From Vreelandella sedimenti (GTDB lineage Bacteria; Pseudomonadota; Gammaproteobacteria; Pseudomonadales; Halomonadaceae), in assembly GCF_013416325.1 (NCBI RefSeq), contig NZ_JACCGK010000007.1, positions 182,813 through 246,812 of the forward strand: DNA of 64,000 nt, written 5' to 3'. Shown in pieces: positions 1-9,306 of this stretch. How positions within the stretch are numbered: the stretch's first letter is position 1; each line of letters begins with the position of its first letter. A program made the position numbers and the translations under genes. The notes beneath the pieces were generated by a model that worked only from the letters and a program-made list of their open reading frames with translations, ran no database searches and was not told the DNA's origin.

Positions 1-1
1 C

Positions 2-1642
2 CGTGCCCAAGCGGCTCTCAACGCTGAGAACACCGCACCCTCGCAGCCGACAGAAGACAACGCCACTTTAAAAGCACATGGCGCAGAACTCGACACTTTT
101 GAGCACTTGTTAGAGCGCGGCGCCTTTAAAAGTGCCAGCCGTCTGCATCAGCGGCTAAAGCCGCGCCTTGAAGCGCTGGAAAGCCCAGCCGCTCAACCGC
201 TCAAAACACGCTTAAAGCACTTAGCCGCCCGGCTCGCGGAATTACGCGACTGGCGGGGGTTTGTCGCCGGACCAAAGCGCGAGCAGCTATGTGACAGCAT
301 CGAAACCCTCGCGAATGACCGCCATATGGCGGAAGAAGCACTTGATCGCCACCATCGCCAACTGGTTAAAGAGTGGAAATCACTGGGAGATGCGGCGGCT
401 AACCGCGAACAGTCTGCTCGTTTTCGCAGCGCCTCGGATCGCATTCACGAGCGTCTCGCCCCCTGGCGAGACCAGCTCAGCGAAGAGCGTGAGGCAAACC
501 TTCAAGCCCGCGAAGCGCTGTGCGATCAGCTGGAAAACCTGCTGGCTCAGCCCGCCGAAGACGCCGACCCTGATGTGCTAAGGCAAATCCGCGACAAAGC
601 TCGCCACCAGTGGCGGCACTACAGCCCCGTTCCCCGTGAACGCTCCGAGGCCGTTGGGCGGCGCTTTGGTATCATTCGCCATCAGCTACAGGCGTTGATC
701 GATCAGCGCGCTGAAGCTATCGCCGCGCAAAAACGGGATCTGATCAGCCAGGTGAGCTCGCTGCGCAGCGATGAAAGCCAACCTCTTGCACAGCGCATTC
801 ACTTGACCAAACAGCTGCAGCAACAGTGGCGGGCCCTAGGCCGGGCACCCAAAGGTGAAGAGCAAACGTTGTGGAAAACCTTTCGCCACGAGTGTGATCA
901 ACTCTTTGCCCAGCGCGATGCACATAAACATGAGCAGGCAGCGCGCCAGCAAAAGCAGCTTGATGAGATGCAAGCCCTCATCGACGAAATGGATAGCTGG
1001 CAGCCGATTGAGGCGAGTGAGTCGGCCACGCTGGAGCGCTTTATCGAACAAGCCAATCAGCTTGAGCCGTTGCCACACAATCGTCGCAGTGAAGGCATGC
1101 AGCGGCGGATGAGTGGCATCGTGCGTGCGCGCCGAGAACGCTTAAACCGTCTGGCGGTTGCCGATACGGTTCAACAGTGGCATGCGATCATGCCATTAGT
1201 GAACGCTCACCTGGCTGCCGACCATCGCTACCTCGGCGAGGGAACACCAAGCGATGTGGACGCGCAAGCGGTTCTCGGCACCTCACCGCCTACCGCCTTT
1301 AATGAGGCTCATAACGCACGCAATCAACAGCGCCATAGCGTAGCGGTACCGCTATCAGACGCTGATCACGCTCGCATCGCCGACTCCCTCGCTAGGCTAA
1401 GAGTGCACCTCTCGATGCTGGCTTTGGGTAGCGTGCGGCAGAGCGATGAACCGCTGCGCTTGGCGATTCAGGTAGAGCGTTTGAATGAAGGCTTCAATCA
1501 AGATCGCAGCCGTGATCAAGAAGTGATCGACATCTTGGTCGCGCTATTGGCGCTAGGGCCAATGCCAGCCACGCTATGGAACACTGAAGTAGAAGAGCTG
1601 GATAACCTGCTTAGCCGACTAGCGCGAGTCCCGCTGCCTTAG
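2..1642 (+). CDS. DUF349 domain protein, 5'-truncated by window edge
   Basis: The reading frame is open from base 2, so the start lies upstream; the TTG at 107 is not needed as a start. About 546 codons are visible. The product is strongly helical and rich in Arg, Gln, Glu and Leu, with repeated units carrying a conserved W-R-x-L-G type signature (for example QQQWRALGRAPKGEE around residue 280 of the visible part), which is typical of DUF349 repeats. No signal peptide or membrane segment is visible. The family is common in gammaproteobacteria and its biochemical role is not established. It converges with phaB and ends just before a bidirectional terminator. Confidence 0.8.
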   Translation, partial: RAQAALNAENTAPSQPTEDNATLKAHGAELDTFEHLLERGAFKSASRLHQRLKPRLEALESPAAQPLKTRLKHLAARLAELRDWRGFVAGPKREQLCDSIETLANDRHMAEEALDRHHRQLVKEWKSLGDAAANREQSARFRSASDRIHERLAPWRDQLSEEREANLQAREALCDQLENLLAQPAEDADPDVLRQIRDKARHQWRHYSPVPRERSEAVGRRFGIIRHQLQALIDQRAEAIAAQKRDLISQVSSLRSDESQPLAQRIHLTKQLQQQWRALGRAPKGEEQTLWKTFRHECDQLFAQRDAHKHEQAARQQKQLDEMQALIDEMDSWQPIEASESATLERFIEQANQLEPLPHNRRSEGMQRRMSGIVRARRERLNRLAVADTVQQWHAIMPLVNAHLAADHRYLGEGTPSDVDAQAVLGTSPPTAFNEAHNARNQQRHSVAVPLSDADHARIADSLARLRVHLSMLALGSVRQSDEPLRLAIQVERLNEGFNQDRSRDQEVIDILVALLALGPMPATLWNTEVEELDNLLSRLARVPLP

Positions 1643-1653
1643 CATTAGCAAGA

Positions 1654-1680
1654 AAACGGGAGGCTTATAGCCTCCCGTTT
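1654..1680. terminator. Bidirectional rho-independent terminator
   Basis: A perfect 11-bp inverted repeat (AAACGGGAGGC, then GCCTCCCGTTT) with a 5-nt loop. It is A-rich on the left and T-rich on the right, so it can serve both the DUF349 gene and the convergent phaB gene. Confidence 0.85.
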
Positions 1681-1703
1681 GCGCTCTCCTCTTGGGCTAA
1701 TCA

Positions 1704-2450
1704 CTAGCCCATAAACTGACCACCGTTGATATCGATGTTCGCACCGGTGATAAATCCTGACTCCTTATCGGCTAAGAAGGTAACCAGTCGACCAATCTCC
1801 TCTGGCGTGCCATAGCGCTTCACCGGGATTGTTTCCCGGATTGCTTCGCGCACTTTTTCTGGAATATTCATGATCATATCGGTGGCGATATAGCCAGGCG
1901 ATACGGTATTGACGGTAATCCCTTTGGTCGCTGTTTCCTGTGCCAGCGACATGGTCAAGCCATGCATACCGGCTTTCGCCGCCGCGTAGTTGACCTGGCC
2001 AAACTGACCTTTACGACCGTTGATGGATGAAATATTAATAATTCGACCATAGCCATTCTCAAGCATCATCTCAATGACACTTCGGCAGGTGTTAAAAACG
2101 CTGTTGAGATTGGTATCGAGCACTTCGTACCACTGCTCGTAAGACATTTTTTTCATGGTGCCATCACGGGTGATCCCCGCACAGTTCACCAACACACTAA
2201 TCGGGCCATACTTGTCGTGGATTTGGCGGGCTCCTTCCAGGCAGGCACTGTGGTCAGAAAGGTCGACACCCGACAATTCGATATTGCGATAGCCGTCGGC
2301 GTGCTGCGTTTCTAGCCAGGTCTTGGCCTTGTCGGGATTGCGATAACCCGCCACGACCAGATATCCCGCATCTGCCAACGAACGACAAATTGCCGTACCG
2401 ATACCACCAGTTCCACCAGTTACCCAGGCGACGGGGGCTTGATTGGCCAT
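1704..2450 (-). CDS. phaB: Acetoacetyl-CoA reductase (NADPH, SDR family)
   Basis: A 248-residue classical short-chain dehydrogenase that would reduce acetoacetyl-CoA to (R)-3-hydroxybutyryl-CoA for polyhydroxybutyrate synthesis. Visible features are the N-terminal Rossmann motif VTGGTGGIG (about residues 10-18), NCAGITRD (about 88-95), the catalytic Ser in NISSINGRKG and the YAAAK pair near residues 155-159, and the PGYIATDM segment. The length matches PhaB. The start is the ATG at 2450 behind a strong GGGAGG. It stands alone and converges with the DUF349 gene. A general 3-oxoacyl-ACP reductase is possible, but the RKGQFGQVNY segment fits PhaB better. Confidence 0.85.
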   Translation of the reverse strand: MANQAPVAWVTGGTGGIGTAICRSLADAGYLVVAGYRNPDKAKTWLETQHADGYRNIELSGVDLSDHSACLEGARQIHDKYGPISVLVNCAGITRDGTMKKMSYEQWYEVLDTNLNSVFNTCRSVIEMMLENGYGRIINISSINGRKGQFGQVNYAAAKAGMHGLTMSLAQETATKGITVNTVSPGYIATDMIMNIPEKVREAIRETIPVKRYGTPEEIGRLVTFLADKESGFITGANIDINGGQFMG

Positions 2451-2679
2451 TGACTACCTCCCTGAAATGACAAATGGCTTGGATCTCAAAGCGCGCACAT
2501 TGCGCCGCAAGCCTTTGTGAATAAGCGCGACTGCGCTTGTATTACCCTAGTGCATAATTTTCTTGAACAATGCACCAACGTAAGCTTTTTGTTATGGCTA
2601 TATAAAGCATAGCTGCACTTACCCCATGTTGCCGCAGGTCATAATCAACGGCTATAAGCCAAACGTGTTAATCACACTA

Positions 2680-2707
2680 TTGACTTCGCCTAAAACTTCT
2701 GTAGAAT
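2680..2707 (+). promoter_or_regulatory. Sigma-70 promoter of tRNA-fMet
   Basis: A TTGACT -35 at 2680-2685 and a TAGAAT -10 at 2702-2707 with a 16-bp spacer, ending 14 bp before the tRNA. The placement and sequence fit a strong stable-RNA promoter. Confidence 0.7.
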
Positions 2708-2721
2708 ACGCCACACGTTGA

Positions 2722-2798
<77 letters not shown>

Positions 2799-2808
2799 AT
2801 ATTTTGAG

Positions 2809-2843
2809 AGGCAGATCAGTTGCTTACTGATCTGCCTTTTTTT
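2809..2843 (+). terminator. Terminator of tRNA-fMet
   Basis: A perfect 12-bp stem (AGGCAGATCAGT with ACTGATCTGCCT) and a 5-nt loop, followed by a T run. It starts 11 bp after the tRNA. Confidence 0.92.
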
Positions 2844-2868
2844 GTTGCCCGTCTATTCAAATTCCTCT

Positions 2869-2901
2869 GTGCCCATATTGTGCCCATACCGTGCCCAACA
2901 T
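2869..2901. repeat. Three tandem 11-bp repeats, GTGCCCA core
   Basis: Three back-to-back 11-bp units start at 2869, 2880 and 2891, each beginning GTGCCCA; the first two share GTGCCCATA. They lie between the tRNA terminator and the integrase module. One helical turn of spacing and this location fit arm-type binding sites for the neighbouring tyrosine integrase or its directionality factor. The repeat is seen directly; the role is inferred. Confidence 0.6.
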
Positions 2902-2991
2902 TTTCATTGCCCCTGAAGATCAAAAATTTGCATGACCTTCAGGCACCTGACGGCAAATTCCTACCCCACCATTAATTTCCATACTACGTTC

Positions 2992-3264
2992 TTAGTCGGA
3001 CACTGGCGCAGATCTATCTTTAGTCTCCTTGATATGAGTCACCAACTGCTCGATCTCACAATCAAAGTAGTCGCAGAGCTTATCTAGGTTATCCGTCACC
3101 GTACTATGCCCTGGATGGTTGATGATCTTAGACAACGTCATCCGATTAATACCCGTTTCTTTTGCTATCTCGCCTATCGTAATCCTGCGCCGTTCTTCAA
3201 ATTCTTTCTCCGCAATCAGCTCTTTTAAGTGATACCGAATCATCTCTTTGTCCAGTGTGATCAT
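2992..3264 (-). CDS. Small HTH (XRE/Cro-like) regulator of the integrated element
   Basis: About 90 residues with a helix-turn-helix in the middle (ITIGEIAKETGINRMTLSKI), followed by a segment resembling the Cro/CI type (TDNLDKLCDYFDCEIEQLV). It probably represses the divergent excisionase/integrase promoter. The start is placed at the ATG at 3264; a TTG at 3276 and an ATG at 3243 are alternatives, and none has a strong ribosome-binding site. The intergenic region facing the integration genes holds an 11-bp inverted repeat that is a good operator candidate. The sequence is AT-richer than the flanking chromosome, in line with transfer. Confidence 0.7.
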   Translation of the reverse strand: MITLDKEMIRYHLKELIAEKEFEERRRITIGEIAKETGINRMTLSKIINHPGHSTVTDNLDKLCDYFDCEIEQLVTHIKETKDRSAPVSD

Positions 3265-3290
3265 TAAAATTATCAAAAAGGTGTTGAAAT

Positions 3291-3346
3291 AATCATTTGA
3301 TCGTTTATATTTATGATCGAACGATTAAAAATATTATCAAATGATT
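3291..3346. promoter_or_regulatory. Candidate operator of the element: nested inverted repeats
   Basis: AATCATTTGAT (3291-3301) is repeated exactly in inverted form as ATCAAATGATT (3336-3346). Inside it a second pair, ATCGTT (3300-3305) and AACGAT (3320-3325), is seen. The block sits between the divergent HTH regulator and the excisionase-like gene, and is AT-rich enough to hold both promoters. Confidence 0.55.
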
Positions 3347-3368
3347 ACTTGATCTAGGAGATAGTCTC

Positions 3369-3608
3369 ATGGCCTGCACTTTTTTGACAACAGAAGAGCT
3401 AGCATCACTTATCAAGTACGATGCGCGTACTATCCGCCAGCAACTCAAAGATAGTGTGCTCATTGAAGGCACTCATTACATCCGCCCCTTTGGGCGTCGG
3501 AAAATCCTTTATATCTGGGAAACTATTCAGGAAGAAATGCTGAAAGCGACTCCTCGTCAGCAAGCAATCGCCATTCCAATGGCTAACGGAGGAGTATGCC
3601 ATGGGTAA
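3369..3608 (+). CDS. Excisionase-like small DNA-binding protein
   Basis: A 79-residue protein with an N-terminal winged-helix-like segment (LTTEELASLIKYDARTIRQQL) and then the pattern EGTHYIRPFGRRKILYIWE, which is common in small proteins encoded just ahead of phage-type integrases. It probably acts as a recombination directionality factor that binds DNA near the attachment site. It overlaps the integrase gene by 8 nt, which implies translational coupling, and has an AGGAG about 10 nt before its ATG. The assignment rests on length, the HTH-like pattern and position. A regulator without excision activity is possible. Confidence 0.6.
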   Translation: MACTFLTTEELASLIKYDARTIRQQLKDSVLIEGTHYIRPFGRRKILYIWETIQEEMLKATPRQQAIAIPMANGGVCHG

Positions 3609-4821
3609 GGTTCGTGCCCGCCGAGAGAGCAAGAAGCTTTTTATCGACTTCAGGTATGACGGGCAACGTTTTCGTGAACAAACGCTTCTAGACGACAACG
3701 CAAAAAATCGTAAGCAGTTGGAACAGCTATTACAGCGCATGGAAGCAAAAATGCTGCTCGGCGAATTCAATTATGCAGAGTTCTTTCCTAATAGCATCAA
3801 CTTGCAGAAACTGAAGACCCATCAGCCTACCAATACAGCTGAGCCTCAAGTTGTCAGCGATTTAGACACACCGCTCTTCAACGATTTTTCTGATCAGTGG
3901 TTCGACGAAAGCAAAATCCAATGGCGTGCCTCTCACGTACGCAATGTGAGTTCGATCTTGGATAGCTCGTTGAAGCCAGCGTTTGGGAAAAAGCCCATCG
4001 GAGATATAACTAAGGCCGACATCATGGCGTTCCGCACCAAACTAGCCAAACGCAAGGGCCGTGGTACCACAGGGCTGGTTTCGTCCAAAACGATCAACAG
4101 CCATATGTCCATATTGCGTATGGTGCTCGATGAGGCTGCCGAGCGTTTCGATTTTGAGTCCCCGTACAAGAACATCAAGCCGTTAAAGCTGCAGAAGACG
4201 CATATTGAGCCGTTTTCGCTACACGAAGTACAACGCATCATCGATAACGTCCGCTCAGACTATTGCAACTATTACACAGTGCGGTTCTTTACCGGCATGC
4301 GCACTGGTGAAGTTGATGGATTGAAGTGGAAGAACATTGATTTTGCTAAGCGAGAAATCTTGGTACGCGAAACATTGATCAATGGCAAAACGGAGTACAC
4401 CAAGACCGATGGCTCGCAGCGTGAAATCCCCATGTTTGGTCAAGTGTATGACGCGCTAAAAACGCAGTATGCCGCCACTGGGCATATGAGCCAATACGTG
4501 TTCTGCAATCAGTTGGGGCAGCCACTTGATCACAACAATGTGACGAAACGCGTGTGGTATCCCTTGCTCCAGTCTCTTGGGCTAACCAAACGCCGCCCTT
4601 ATCAAACACGCCATACTGCCGCGACACTTTTTTTGGCTTCTGGCGAAAATCCAGAATGGGTGGCGCGAATGCTGGGCCACAGTTCAACCGAGATGCTGTT
4701 CAAGGTGTATTCCCGCTACGTCCCCAATGCCACACGTATGGATGGCTCAGCCTTTGAGCGTTTGCTCGGCAATACCACTTCTACCAAGCCCCAGAAGGAG
4801 CATCGTCATGAAACGGCTTGA
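3601..4821 (+). CDS. Tyrosine site-specific recombinase (phage-type integrase)
   Basis: A 406-residue integrase. The N-terminus (about residues 1-90) is an arm-DNA-binding region (RRESKKLFIDFRYDGQRFRE). A SAM-like core-binding domain follows (about 95-195), then the catalytic domain. Visible catalytic elements are the Arg in FTGMRTGEVDGLKW, YQTRHTAATLFLASGE (box II with Arg-His), MLGHSS and the nucleophile Tyr in FKVYSRYVPN. It should mediate integration at the adjacent tRNA-fMet gene. The start at ATG 3601 follows GGAGGAG. It overlaps the downstream HD gene by 14 nt. It looks intact. Confidence 0.9.
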   Translation: MGKVRARRESKKLFIDFRYDGQRFREQTLLDDNAKNRKQLEQLLQRMEAKMLLGEFNYAEFFPNSINLQKLKTHQPTNTAEPQVVSDLDTPLFNDFSDQWFDESKIQWRASHVRNVSSILDSSLKPAFGKKPIGDITKADIMAFRTKLAKRKGRGTTGLVSSKTINSHMSILRMVLDEAAERFDFESPYKNIKPLKLQKTHIEPFSLHEVQRIIDNVRSDYCNYYTVRFFTGMRTGEVDGLKWKNIDFAKREILVRETLINGKTEYTKTDGSQREIPMFGQVYDALKTQYAATGHMSQYVFCNQLGQPLDHNNVTKRVWYPLLQSLGLTKRRPYQTRHTAATLFLASGENPEWVARMLGHSSTEMLFKVYSRYVPNATRMDGSAFERLLGNTTSTKPQKEHRHETA

Positions 4822-5761
4822 TAACGTCCCTACTCACCTGTCTCGCACCTTCACGGGCACTTACCGCCTTACTGGGCGTGTGGTGGAGTTTGATAACGCG
4901 AAAACGCCCTTCTTAAAGCTGCGGCTAAGCGATTGCCTGGGGGATCAAATTGCGATGCTCAACTTGAGCAAAACAACGGTACCTGAGCGCATTGGCCACC
5001 TGGACTTTGTTACCGCTTCCGGAGTGAAGTGTTTGTCAGGCCAATTCATTCTTGATGAGTTCCGCAGGGCGTCCCGGGATGAAGTGACCTCTATGGATAC
5101 CCTGCAATCGTTGCCACGGGTGTACTCCCCGGTGCCAGAGGTATTCGATAAGTTAGTTGCGACCGTTCAGTCGCTTCAATCAGAATGCCTTCGAGCGTTT
5201 TTGACGCGGGTACTGGAACGCAAGGATCGTCTTGAAGCTTTTTTGAATGCGCCGGCCAGCGTCAATTATCACCATGCCTACCCGGGCGGCTTGCTAGAGC
5301 ATTCGTTGAACGTCGCTAACAATGCCGTGGCAATGCTACGTCTTAACGAGCCCGCTATGTCGCGCCTAATGCAGGAAACATGCTTTGTCGCGGGGTTATT
5401 GCATGATATTGGGAAGACCTACACCTACGACTCTAAAGGCAAACCGAATGCCGCCTGGAAGCTTTGCAGCCACGATGCCTTTACCTTAGAAGCCTGCGCC
5501 TATGGGCTAGCGTATTTGGATAAGCACGCGTCCGACCTAGCTATCATGCTACGGCATATTTGGACATGCGCGTCACCAGGTGCGCGCTACGGCCAGAAAG
5601 CCGCCATAACACTCGCTCGTTATATTCGTGATGCCGACGGGCAAAGTGCAATGGCCGATAACCAAATACGAGCGTTTCGTACCAAAAGCCACTGGGGCTT
5701 TAGTCGGCTTGGCCAAAACCTATTCTGGCGACCAGAAGTATCGGCCTTACAGCCTCAATAA
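4808..5761 (+). CDS. OB-fold/HD-domain protein, YhaM-like exonuclease candidate
   Basis: 317 residues. The first about 100 resemble an OB-fold nucleic-acid-binding domain (GTYRLTGRVVEFDNAKTPFLKLRLSDCLGDQI begins it). The C-terminal two thirds form an HD domain: NYHHAYPGGLLEHSLNV, then GLLHDIGK and later SHDAF, which supply metal-binding His/Asp residues. This order matches YhaM-type 3'-5' exoribonucleases and HD proteins often carried by integrative elements. The ATG at 4808 lies inside the integrase gene (14-nt overlap), so the two are translationally coupled. The substrate is unknown; the HD domain could instead be a phosphohydrolase. Confidence 0.65.
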   Translation: MKRLDNVPTHLSRTFTGTYRLTGRVVEFDNAKTPFLKLRLSDCLGDQIAMLNLSKTTVPERIGHLDFVTASGVKCLSGQFILDEFRRASRDEVTSMDTLQSLPRVYSPVPEVFDKLVATVQSLQSECLRAFLTRVLERKDRLEAFLNAPASVNYHHAYPGGLLEHSLNVANNAVAMLRLNEPAMSRLMQETCFVAGLLHDIGKTYTYDSKGKPNAAWKLCSHDAFTLEACAYGLAYLDKHASDLAIMLRHIWTCASPGARYGQKAAITLARYIRDADGQSAMADNQIRAFRTKSHWGFSRLGQNLFWRPEVSALQPQ

Positions 5762-5785
5762 AACCACATATTAAACCGATCTAAT

Positions 5786-5816
5786 GCCGCCCGAAATTTC
5801 GCTCGGCGGCTTTTTT
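5786..5816 (+). terminator. Terminator after the integration module
   Basis: A stem GCCGCC/GGCGGC, extended by CGA/TCG with a small bulge, followed by six Ts. It closes the int-HD operon. From here to 6008 I see no gene and no copy of the tRNA 3' end. Confidence 0.8.
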
Positions 5817-6008
5817 GTACACTCTATCTGAATGGTTTAGCGAAATTTTATGTAACACCACCTTACTAGATGAAAAATCCTTACTCAGAGCTCAAATTAT
5901 CCAGTCAGGCAACCGGGGGGGCCTCCTCAAAACCCAAGTACAAAACCTAATGGTGTCTATGAAACTCGGGGCGACTCATTCCTATAAAAATTAAACTGCC
6001 TGGTCACT

Positions 6009-6998
6009 CTAGCCACCTGTTGCATTCATAAACCTCACGGTCTGAACCTCACCATCCGTAGTGAAGTGATGACGCTCAGGTTTTTTCTTCATTGCCGACA
6101 CAATGCTCGACTTAAGTCGCTGGGAATCACCGGGATTACGCCGCATTACGGCGCGCAAATCTACCGAATGCTCGTTACCCAAGCAGAGTAACAAACGCCC
6201 CTCGGCGGTCACCCGGACACGGTTACAGGCTCCACAGAAGTTATCGCTATGAGGAGAGATAAATCCAATACGTGAATCGCTGTCGGCCATACGGTAATAG
6301 CGTGACGGCCCCAGGGTGGTCTCGGTGGTGGGCAAGAGCGGATGCTGCTCTTCTATTAAGTTGCGCACCGTATCGCTGGAAAGAAAGGTCTCACTACGAT
6401 TATGCTCGCTGATAGCGCCTAGCGGCATTTCCTCGATAAAACTGATATCCACTTCTTCATCACGTGCAAAGTTTACCAAGTCGAGAATTTCGTCGTCGTT
6501 ACGCCCCTTGAGCAATACGGCGTTGAGCTTAATCGACTGAAAGCCAGCGCGGCGAGCTGCGCGGATACCTGCGACCACCTGGCTAAGGTCACCTGTCCGG
6601 GTTAATGCTTTAAAGCGCTCGGGCTTGAGTGAGTCGAGACTGATATTGAGGCGATCAAGCCCACCTTGGCGTAAAGCATCGGCATGTTTGACCAGCCCTG
6701 AGCCGTTGGTGGTCATAGCCAGCTCGCGCAGGCCTTCCAATTCACCTAGTTTTTTCACTAACGTTAGTACGCCCTGGCGTACCAGCGGCTCCCCGCCAGT
6801 TAGGCGGATTTTTTCCACCCCCAGCTCGACGAAGGCCTGCGACAGCGTGGCTATCTCTTCAAGGGTAAGCAGTTGGGCCCGAGGCAGGAAGGTCATCTCC
6901 TCAGCCATGCAATAAACACAGCGAAAATCACAACGATCAGTCACCGATATGCGTAGGTAACGCACCGTACGGCCAAACCCATCGACTAGCGCACTCAT
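6009..6998 (-). CDS. moaA: GTP 3',8-cyclase
   Basis: A 329-residue radical-SAM enzyme for the first step of molybdenum cofactor synthesis (GTP to 3',8-cyclo-H2GTP). The N-terminal cluster motif has Cys23, Cys27 and Cys30 (CDFRCVYC), followed by [10 protein letters not shown]. The C-terminal cluster region reads [18 protein letters not shown], and the protein ends in the Gly-Gly tail needed for catalysis. It overlaps the upstream DGC-domain gene by 4 nt and is the last gene of the leftward nar/moa transcription unit. moaC, moaD and moaE are not in the window. Confidence 0.95.
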   Translation of the reverse strand: MSALVDGFGRTVRYLRISVTDRCDFRCVYCMAEEMTFLPRAQLLTLEEIATLSQAFVELGVEKIRLTGGEPLVRQGVLTLVKKLGELEGLRELAMTTNGSGLVKHADALRQGGLDRLNISLDSLKPERFKALTRTGDLSQVVAGIRAARRAGFQSIKLNAVLLKGRNDDEILDLVNFARDEEVDISFIEEMPLGAISEHNRSETFLSSDTVRNLIEEQHPLLPTTETTLGPSRYYRMADSDSRIGFISPHSDNFCGACNRVRVTAEGRLLLCLGNEHSVDLRAVMRRNPGDSQRLKSSIVSAMKKKPERHHFTTDGEVQTVRFMNATGG

Positions 6999-7402
6999 TC
7001 TGAGGGCTCCTCTGCTTGGGCACTGGCGTTAACGGGTAGCCGAGCTATGAGCCCTTTCACCTCGGCGGAGACCTTTGCAATGGTTTCCTCATCATAAAAT
7101 TGGCCCCGCCGCTTGCGCAGGCCGTTTTCATACAGCTTTACGTGCTCAGTGGGCATCACATCTGCTTTGGCAAGACAGTGGCTGGCGCAATGCATCTGAC
7201 ACCCATCAATGGCTACGATAGGCCGCCCGGAGCGGGCAATGCGTACCAGACTAGGCACACCACCGCCTACACCCGCAATACACGACATTTCTGCCTCTCC
7301 TGCATGGTCAAGACGCAGGGCAACACTATTGGCCAGTTGCGCAACATCAGAGCAGCCGGAGCAGGCATAAATCAGTGCGCGGGGTTTGTGATGTGAAGAC
7401 AT
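6995..7402 (-). CDS. DGC-domain putative zinc-binding protein
   Basis: About 135 residues with a [12 protein letters not shown] motif near the N-terminus and [13 protein letters not shown] in the middle. This is the Cys-rich DGC pattern of a small family presumed to bind zinc. Its role is unknown, but its place between moeA and moaA, with a 4-nt overlap to moaA, suggests a link to nitrate reductase or molybdopterin maturation. The start is taken at the ATG at 7402, which has AGGAGAGGG in front. A longer frame from a TTG at 7456 would overlap moeA but lacks support. Confidence 0.75.
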   Translation of the reverse strand: MSSHHKPRALIYACSGCSDVAQLANSVALRLDHAGEAEMSCIAGVGGGVPSLVRIARSGRPIVAIDGCQMHCASHCLAKADVMPTEHVKLYENGLRKRRGQFYDEETIAKVSAEVKGLIARLPVNASAQAEEPSE

Positions 7403-7452
7403 ACCCTCTCCTATAAAACTAACGAAATCAGTGGCCACGACTACAAAGCGAT

Positions 7453-8715
7453 TCAAGCGGCGAACTGATTGAGGGGGTAGTAGTGGTAAGAACTCCCTTC
7501 AGTTACCTGCGTGGCTGGGTTAATCATCAAATAGCCATGGGCCTGGCTAGCCGCGCTGAGCATATGCGAGCCCTGCCCGCCTGCTAACTGCGCTACGGGG
7601 ACCCGCTGTGACCAATCCAGCACCACCCGTAGTAGCTCGCAGCGGCCCTGGGGGCCACGCTGGGAAAAGCCCGCTTTTACCGGGTAACGCTGCAGAGCCG
7701 CTACATCTCTACCTTGCATGGCATGTATAAACGGTAGCGCCAGCAGTTGCCAGCCCACCAGGGATGCTACGGGGTTGCCCGGCAGCGCTATTAACGGTGT
7801 GGAAGAGGAAAGCTCCGCGCCCAGGTAACCGAACGCAAAGGGCTTTCCTGGCTTCATCGCGACACCATGAAAATGCAGCCCACCGCGCTGCTCAATCACT
7901 GGGCGAACATGATCCTCCTCGCCTACCGAAACGCCCCCGGTGCACATCACCACATCCGCCACGGTTTGTGCGTGCTCAAAGGCTTGATGCAATGACTGCG
8001 GCGAATCAGCGATGACGCCTAAATCCAGCACATCGCACTGAGCTTGCGCTAGCAGTACGTTAAGCATGGCGCGATTGCTGTCGTATACCTGACCCGGTGA
8101 TCGCACCGTGCCTGGGGCAATCAGCTCATCGCCGGTTGAGAGCAGTGCCACCCGCAGGCGCCGTTTGACGGTCACAGCATTTATCCCATGGCTCGCCAGC
8201 AGCGCAATCGACGCGGCATCAAGAAACGTACCTGCAGCGAGTAGCGAGGTTCCAATGCGGGTCTCCTCGCCCTGGCGGCGAATATTAGCGCCTACCACCA
8301 AGCCACCCTTGAGGTGTATATGCCCTCGCTGATTAAGTGTTACCCGCTCTTGAGGTACTACAATATCCGCACCCATGGGTACCGGCGCGCCGGTAAAAAT
8401 ACGCGCGCAGCCTCCTTGGGGTAACAGCAATACCCCCGCCCCGGCGGGCACGCGCTGAAGAACCGGCAGCCCTTCACCGCCAGGAGTAGCTTGGTAGTCG
8501 GCCAGGCGCAGCGCGTAGCCATCCATGGCGCTGTTATCTACCCCCGGCATATCAAGTGGTGCAACCACTGTTTCAGCCAATACTCGCCCCGCCGCTTGTT
8601 CAAGGGTAACTTCTTCTACTGCATCAAGCGGCATGGCGGCGTCGATAAGCCATTGGCGTGCATCAAACACGTCCAGCAAGCCGGGCGTTACTATCTCGCC
8701 GCACTGGCAGTTCAT
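7453..8715 (-). CDS. moeA: Molybdopterin molybdenumtransferase
   Basis: A 420-residue protein that inserts molybdate into adenylylated molybdopterin. Recognisable segments are the N-terminal PLDMPGVDNSAMDGYAL, the domain with GEETRIGTSLLAAGTFLDAASIALLASHGI, the MPT-binding STGDELI and CTGGVSVGEEDHV motifs, and MKPGKPFAFGYL with ALPGNPVAS. The length is normal. The start ATG at 8715 overlaps the moaB stop by 4 nt with GGGAG in front. Being co-transcribed with narGHJI, it probably provides extra cofactor capacity when nitrate reductase is made. Confidence 0.93.
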   Translation of the reverse strand: MNCQCGEIVTPGLLDVFDARQWLIDAAMPLDAVEEVTLEQAAGRVLAETVVAPLDMPGVDNSAMDGYALRLADYQATPGGEGLPVLQRVPAGAGVLLLPQGGCARIFTGAPVPMGADIVVPQERVTLNQRGHIHLKGGLVVGANIRRQGEETRIGTSLLAAGTFLDAASIALLASHGINAVTVKRRLRVALLSTGDELIAPGTVRSPGQVYDSNRAMLNVLLAQAQCDVLDLGVIADSPQSLHQAFEHAQTVADVVMCTGGVSVGEEDHVRPVIEQRGGLHFHGVAMKPGKPFAFGYLGAELSSSTPLIALPGNPVASLVGWQLLALPFIHAMQGRDVAALQRYPVKAGFSQRGPQGRCELLRVVLDWSQRVPVAQLAGGQGSHMLSAASQAHGYLMINPATQVTEGSSYHYYPLNQFAA

Positions 8716-9284
8716 AAAGTAGCTCCCAATCCATTAGTCACCTGACGGCTGGCGCAACCGGGGACTTCAGTCAATACCATCGCCGCGAAGTTACATGGCC
8801 GAGTGCGGGCATCAAGCTGCAAGGCAATAATCCGCTCCCATGCCATGCTGCACGCCTTGGGCGAGCCGGGCATGGCGAAGATCAGCGTTCGATTGGCCAC
8901 TCCCGCTAGGGCACGAGACTGAATCGTCGCCGTACCGATGATCTTCAGCGAGTAGTACCGAAACAGCTCGCCGTAACCCTCGATTGCCTTGTCGAACAGG
9001 GGTGTCAGTGCCTCAGGGGTGGTATCGCGAACCGTAAAACCAGTGCCGCCGTTAACCAGGATTGCGTGAATGTCTGGACGCGCGATCCATCCCGAGGCCA
9101 CGGCGCGCACCTGGTAGATATCATCAGAAACGATGCGTCGTTCTACCAGGCTATGGCCACTCGCGCTCAGGTGTTGAACGAGCAGGTCACCACTGCCATC
9201 TTCATCGAAGCCACGCGTATCGGACACCGTTAGCACCGCAATACCAAGCGGAGTGAAAAGAGCATCTACAGGAACATGGGACAT
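8712..9284 (-). CDS. moaB: Molybdopterin adenylyltransferase-like protein MoaB
   Basis: 190 residues of the MogA/MoaB fold, which adenylylates molybdopterin before molybdate insertion. The motifs are IAVLTVSDTRGFDEDGSG near the N-terminus, LVNGGTGFTVRDTTPEAL in the middle and FAMPGSPKAC near residue 140. The ATG at 9284 is preceded by AGGAGAGG at good spacing; a TTG one codon earlier is less likely. It lies between the PpiC-type gene and moeA, overlapping the latter by 4 nt. MoaB rather than MogA is chosen from length and nar context. Confidence 0.88.
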   Translation of the reverse strand: MSHVPVDALFTPLGIAVLTVSDTRGFDEDGSGDLLVQHLSASGHSLVERRIVSDDIYQVRAVASGWIARPDIHAILVNGGTGFTVRDTTPEALTPLFDKAIEGYGELFRYYSLKIIGTATIQSRALAGVANRTLIFAMPGSPKACSMAWERIIALQLDARTRPCNFAAMVLTEVPGCASRQVTNGLGATL

Positions 9285-9306
9285 CAAGCCTCTCCTATTA
9301 GCTTTC

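Noticed and set aside
5817..6008. Possible right attachment site (copy of the tRNA-fMet 3' end)
   Set aside because: I looked for the CCCCGCTACCA end in this gap and did not find it; the right boundary of the element stays unknown.
7403..7456. TTG-started N-terminal extension of the DGC protein
   Set aside because: The extension is not conserved-looking and overlaps moeA; the ATG at 7402 has a strong ribosome-binding site.
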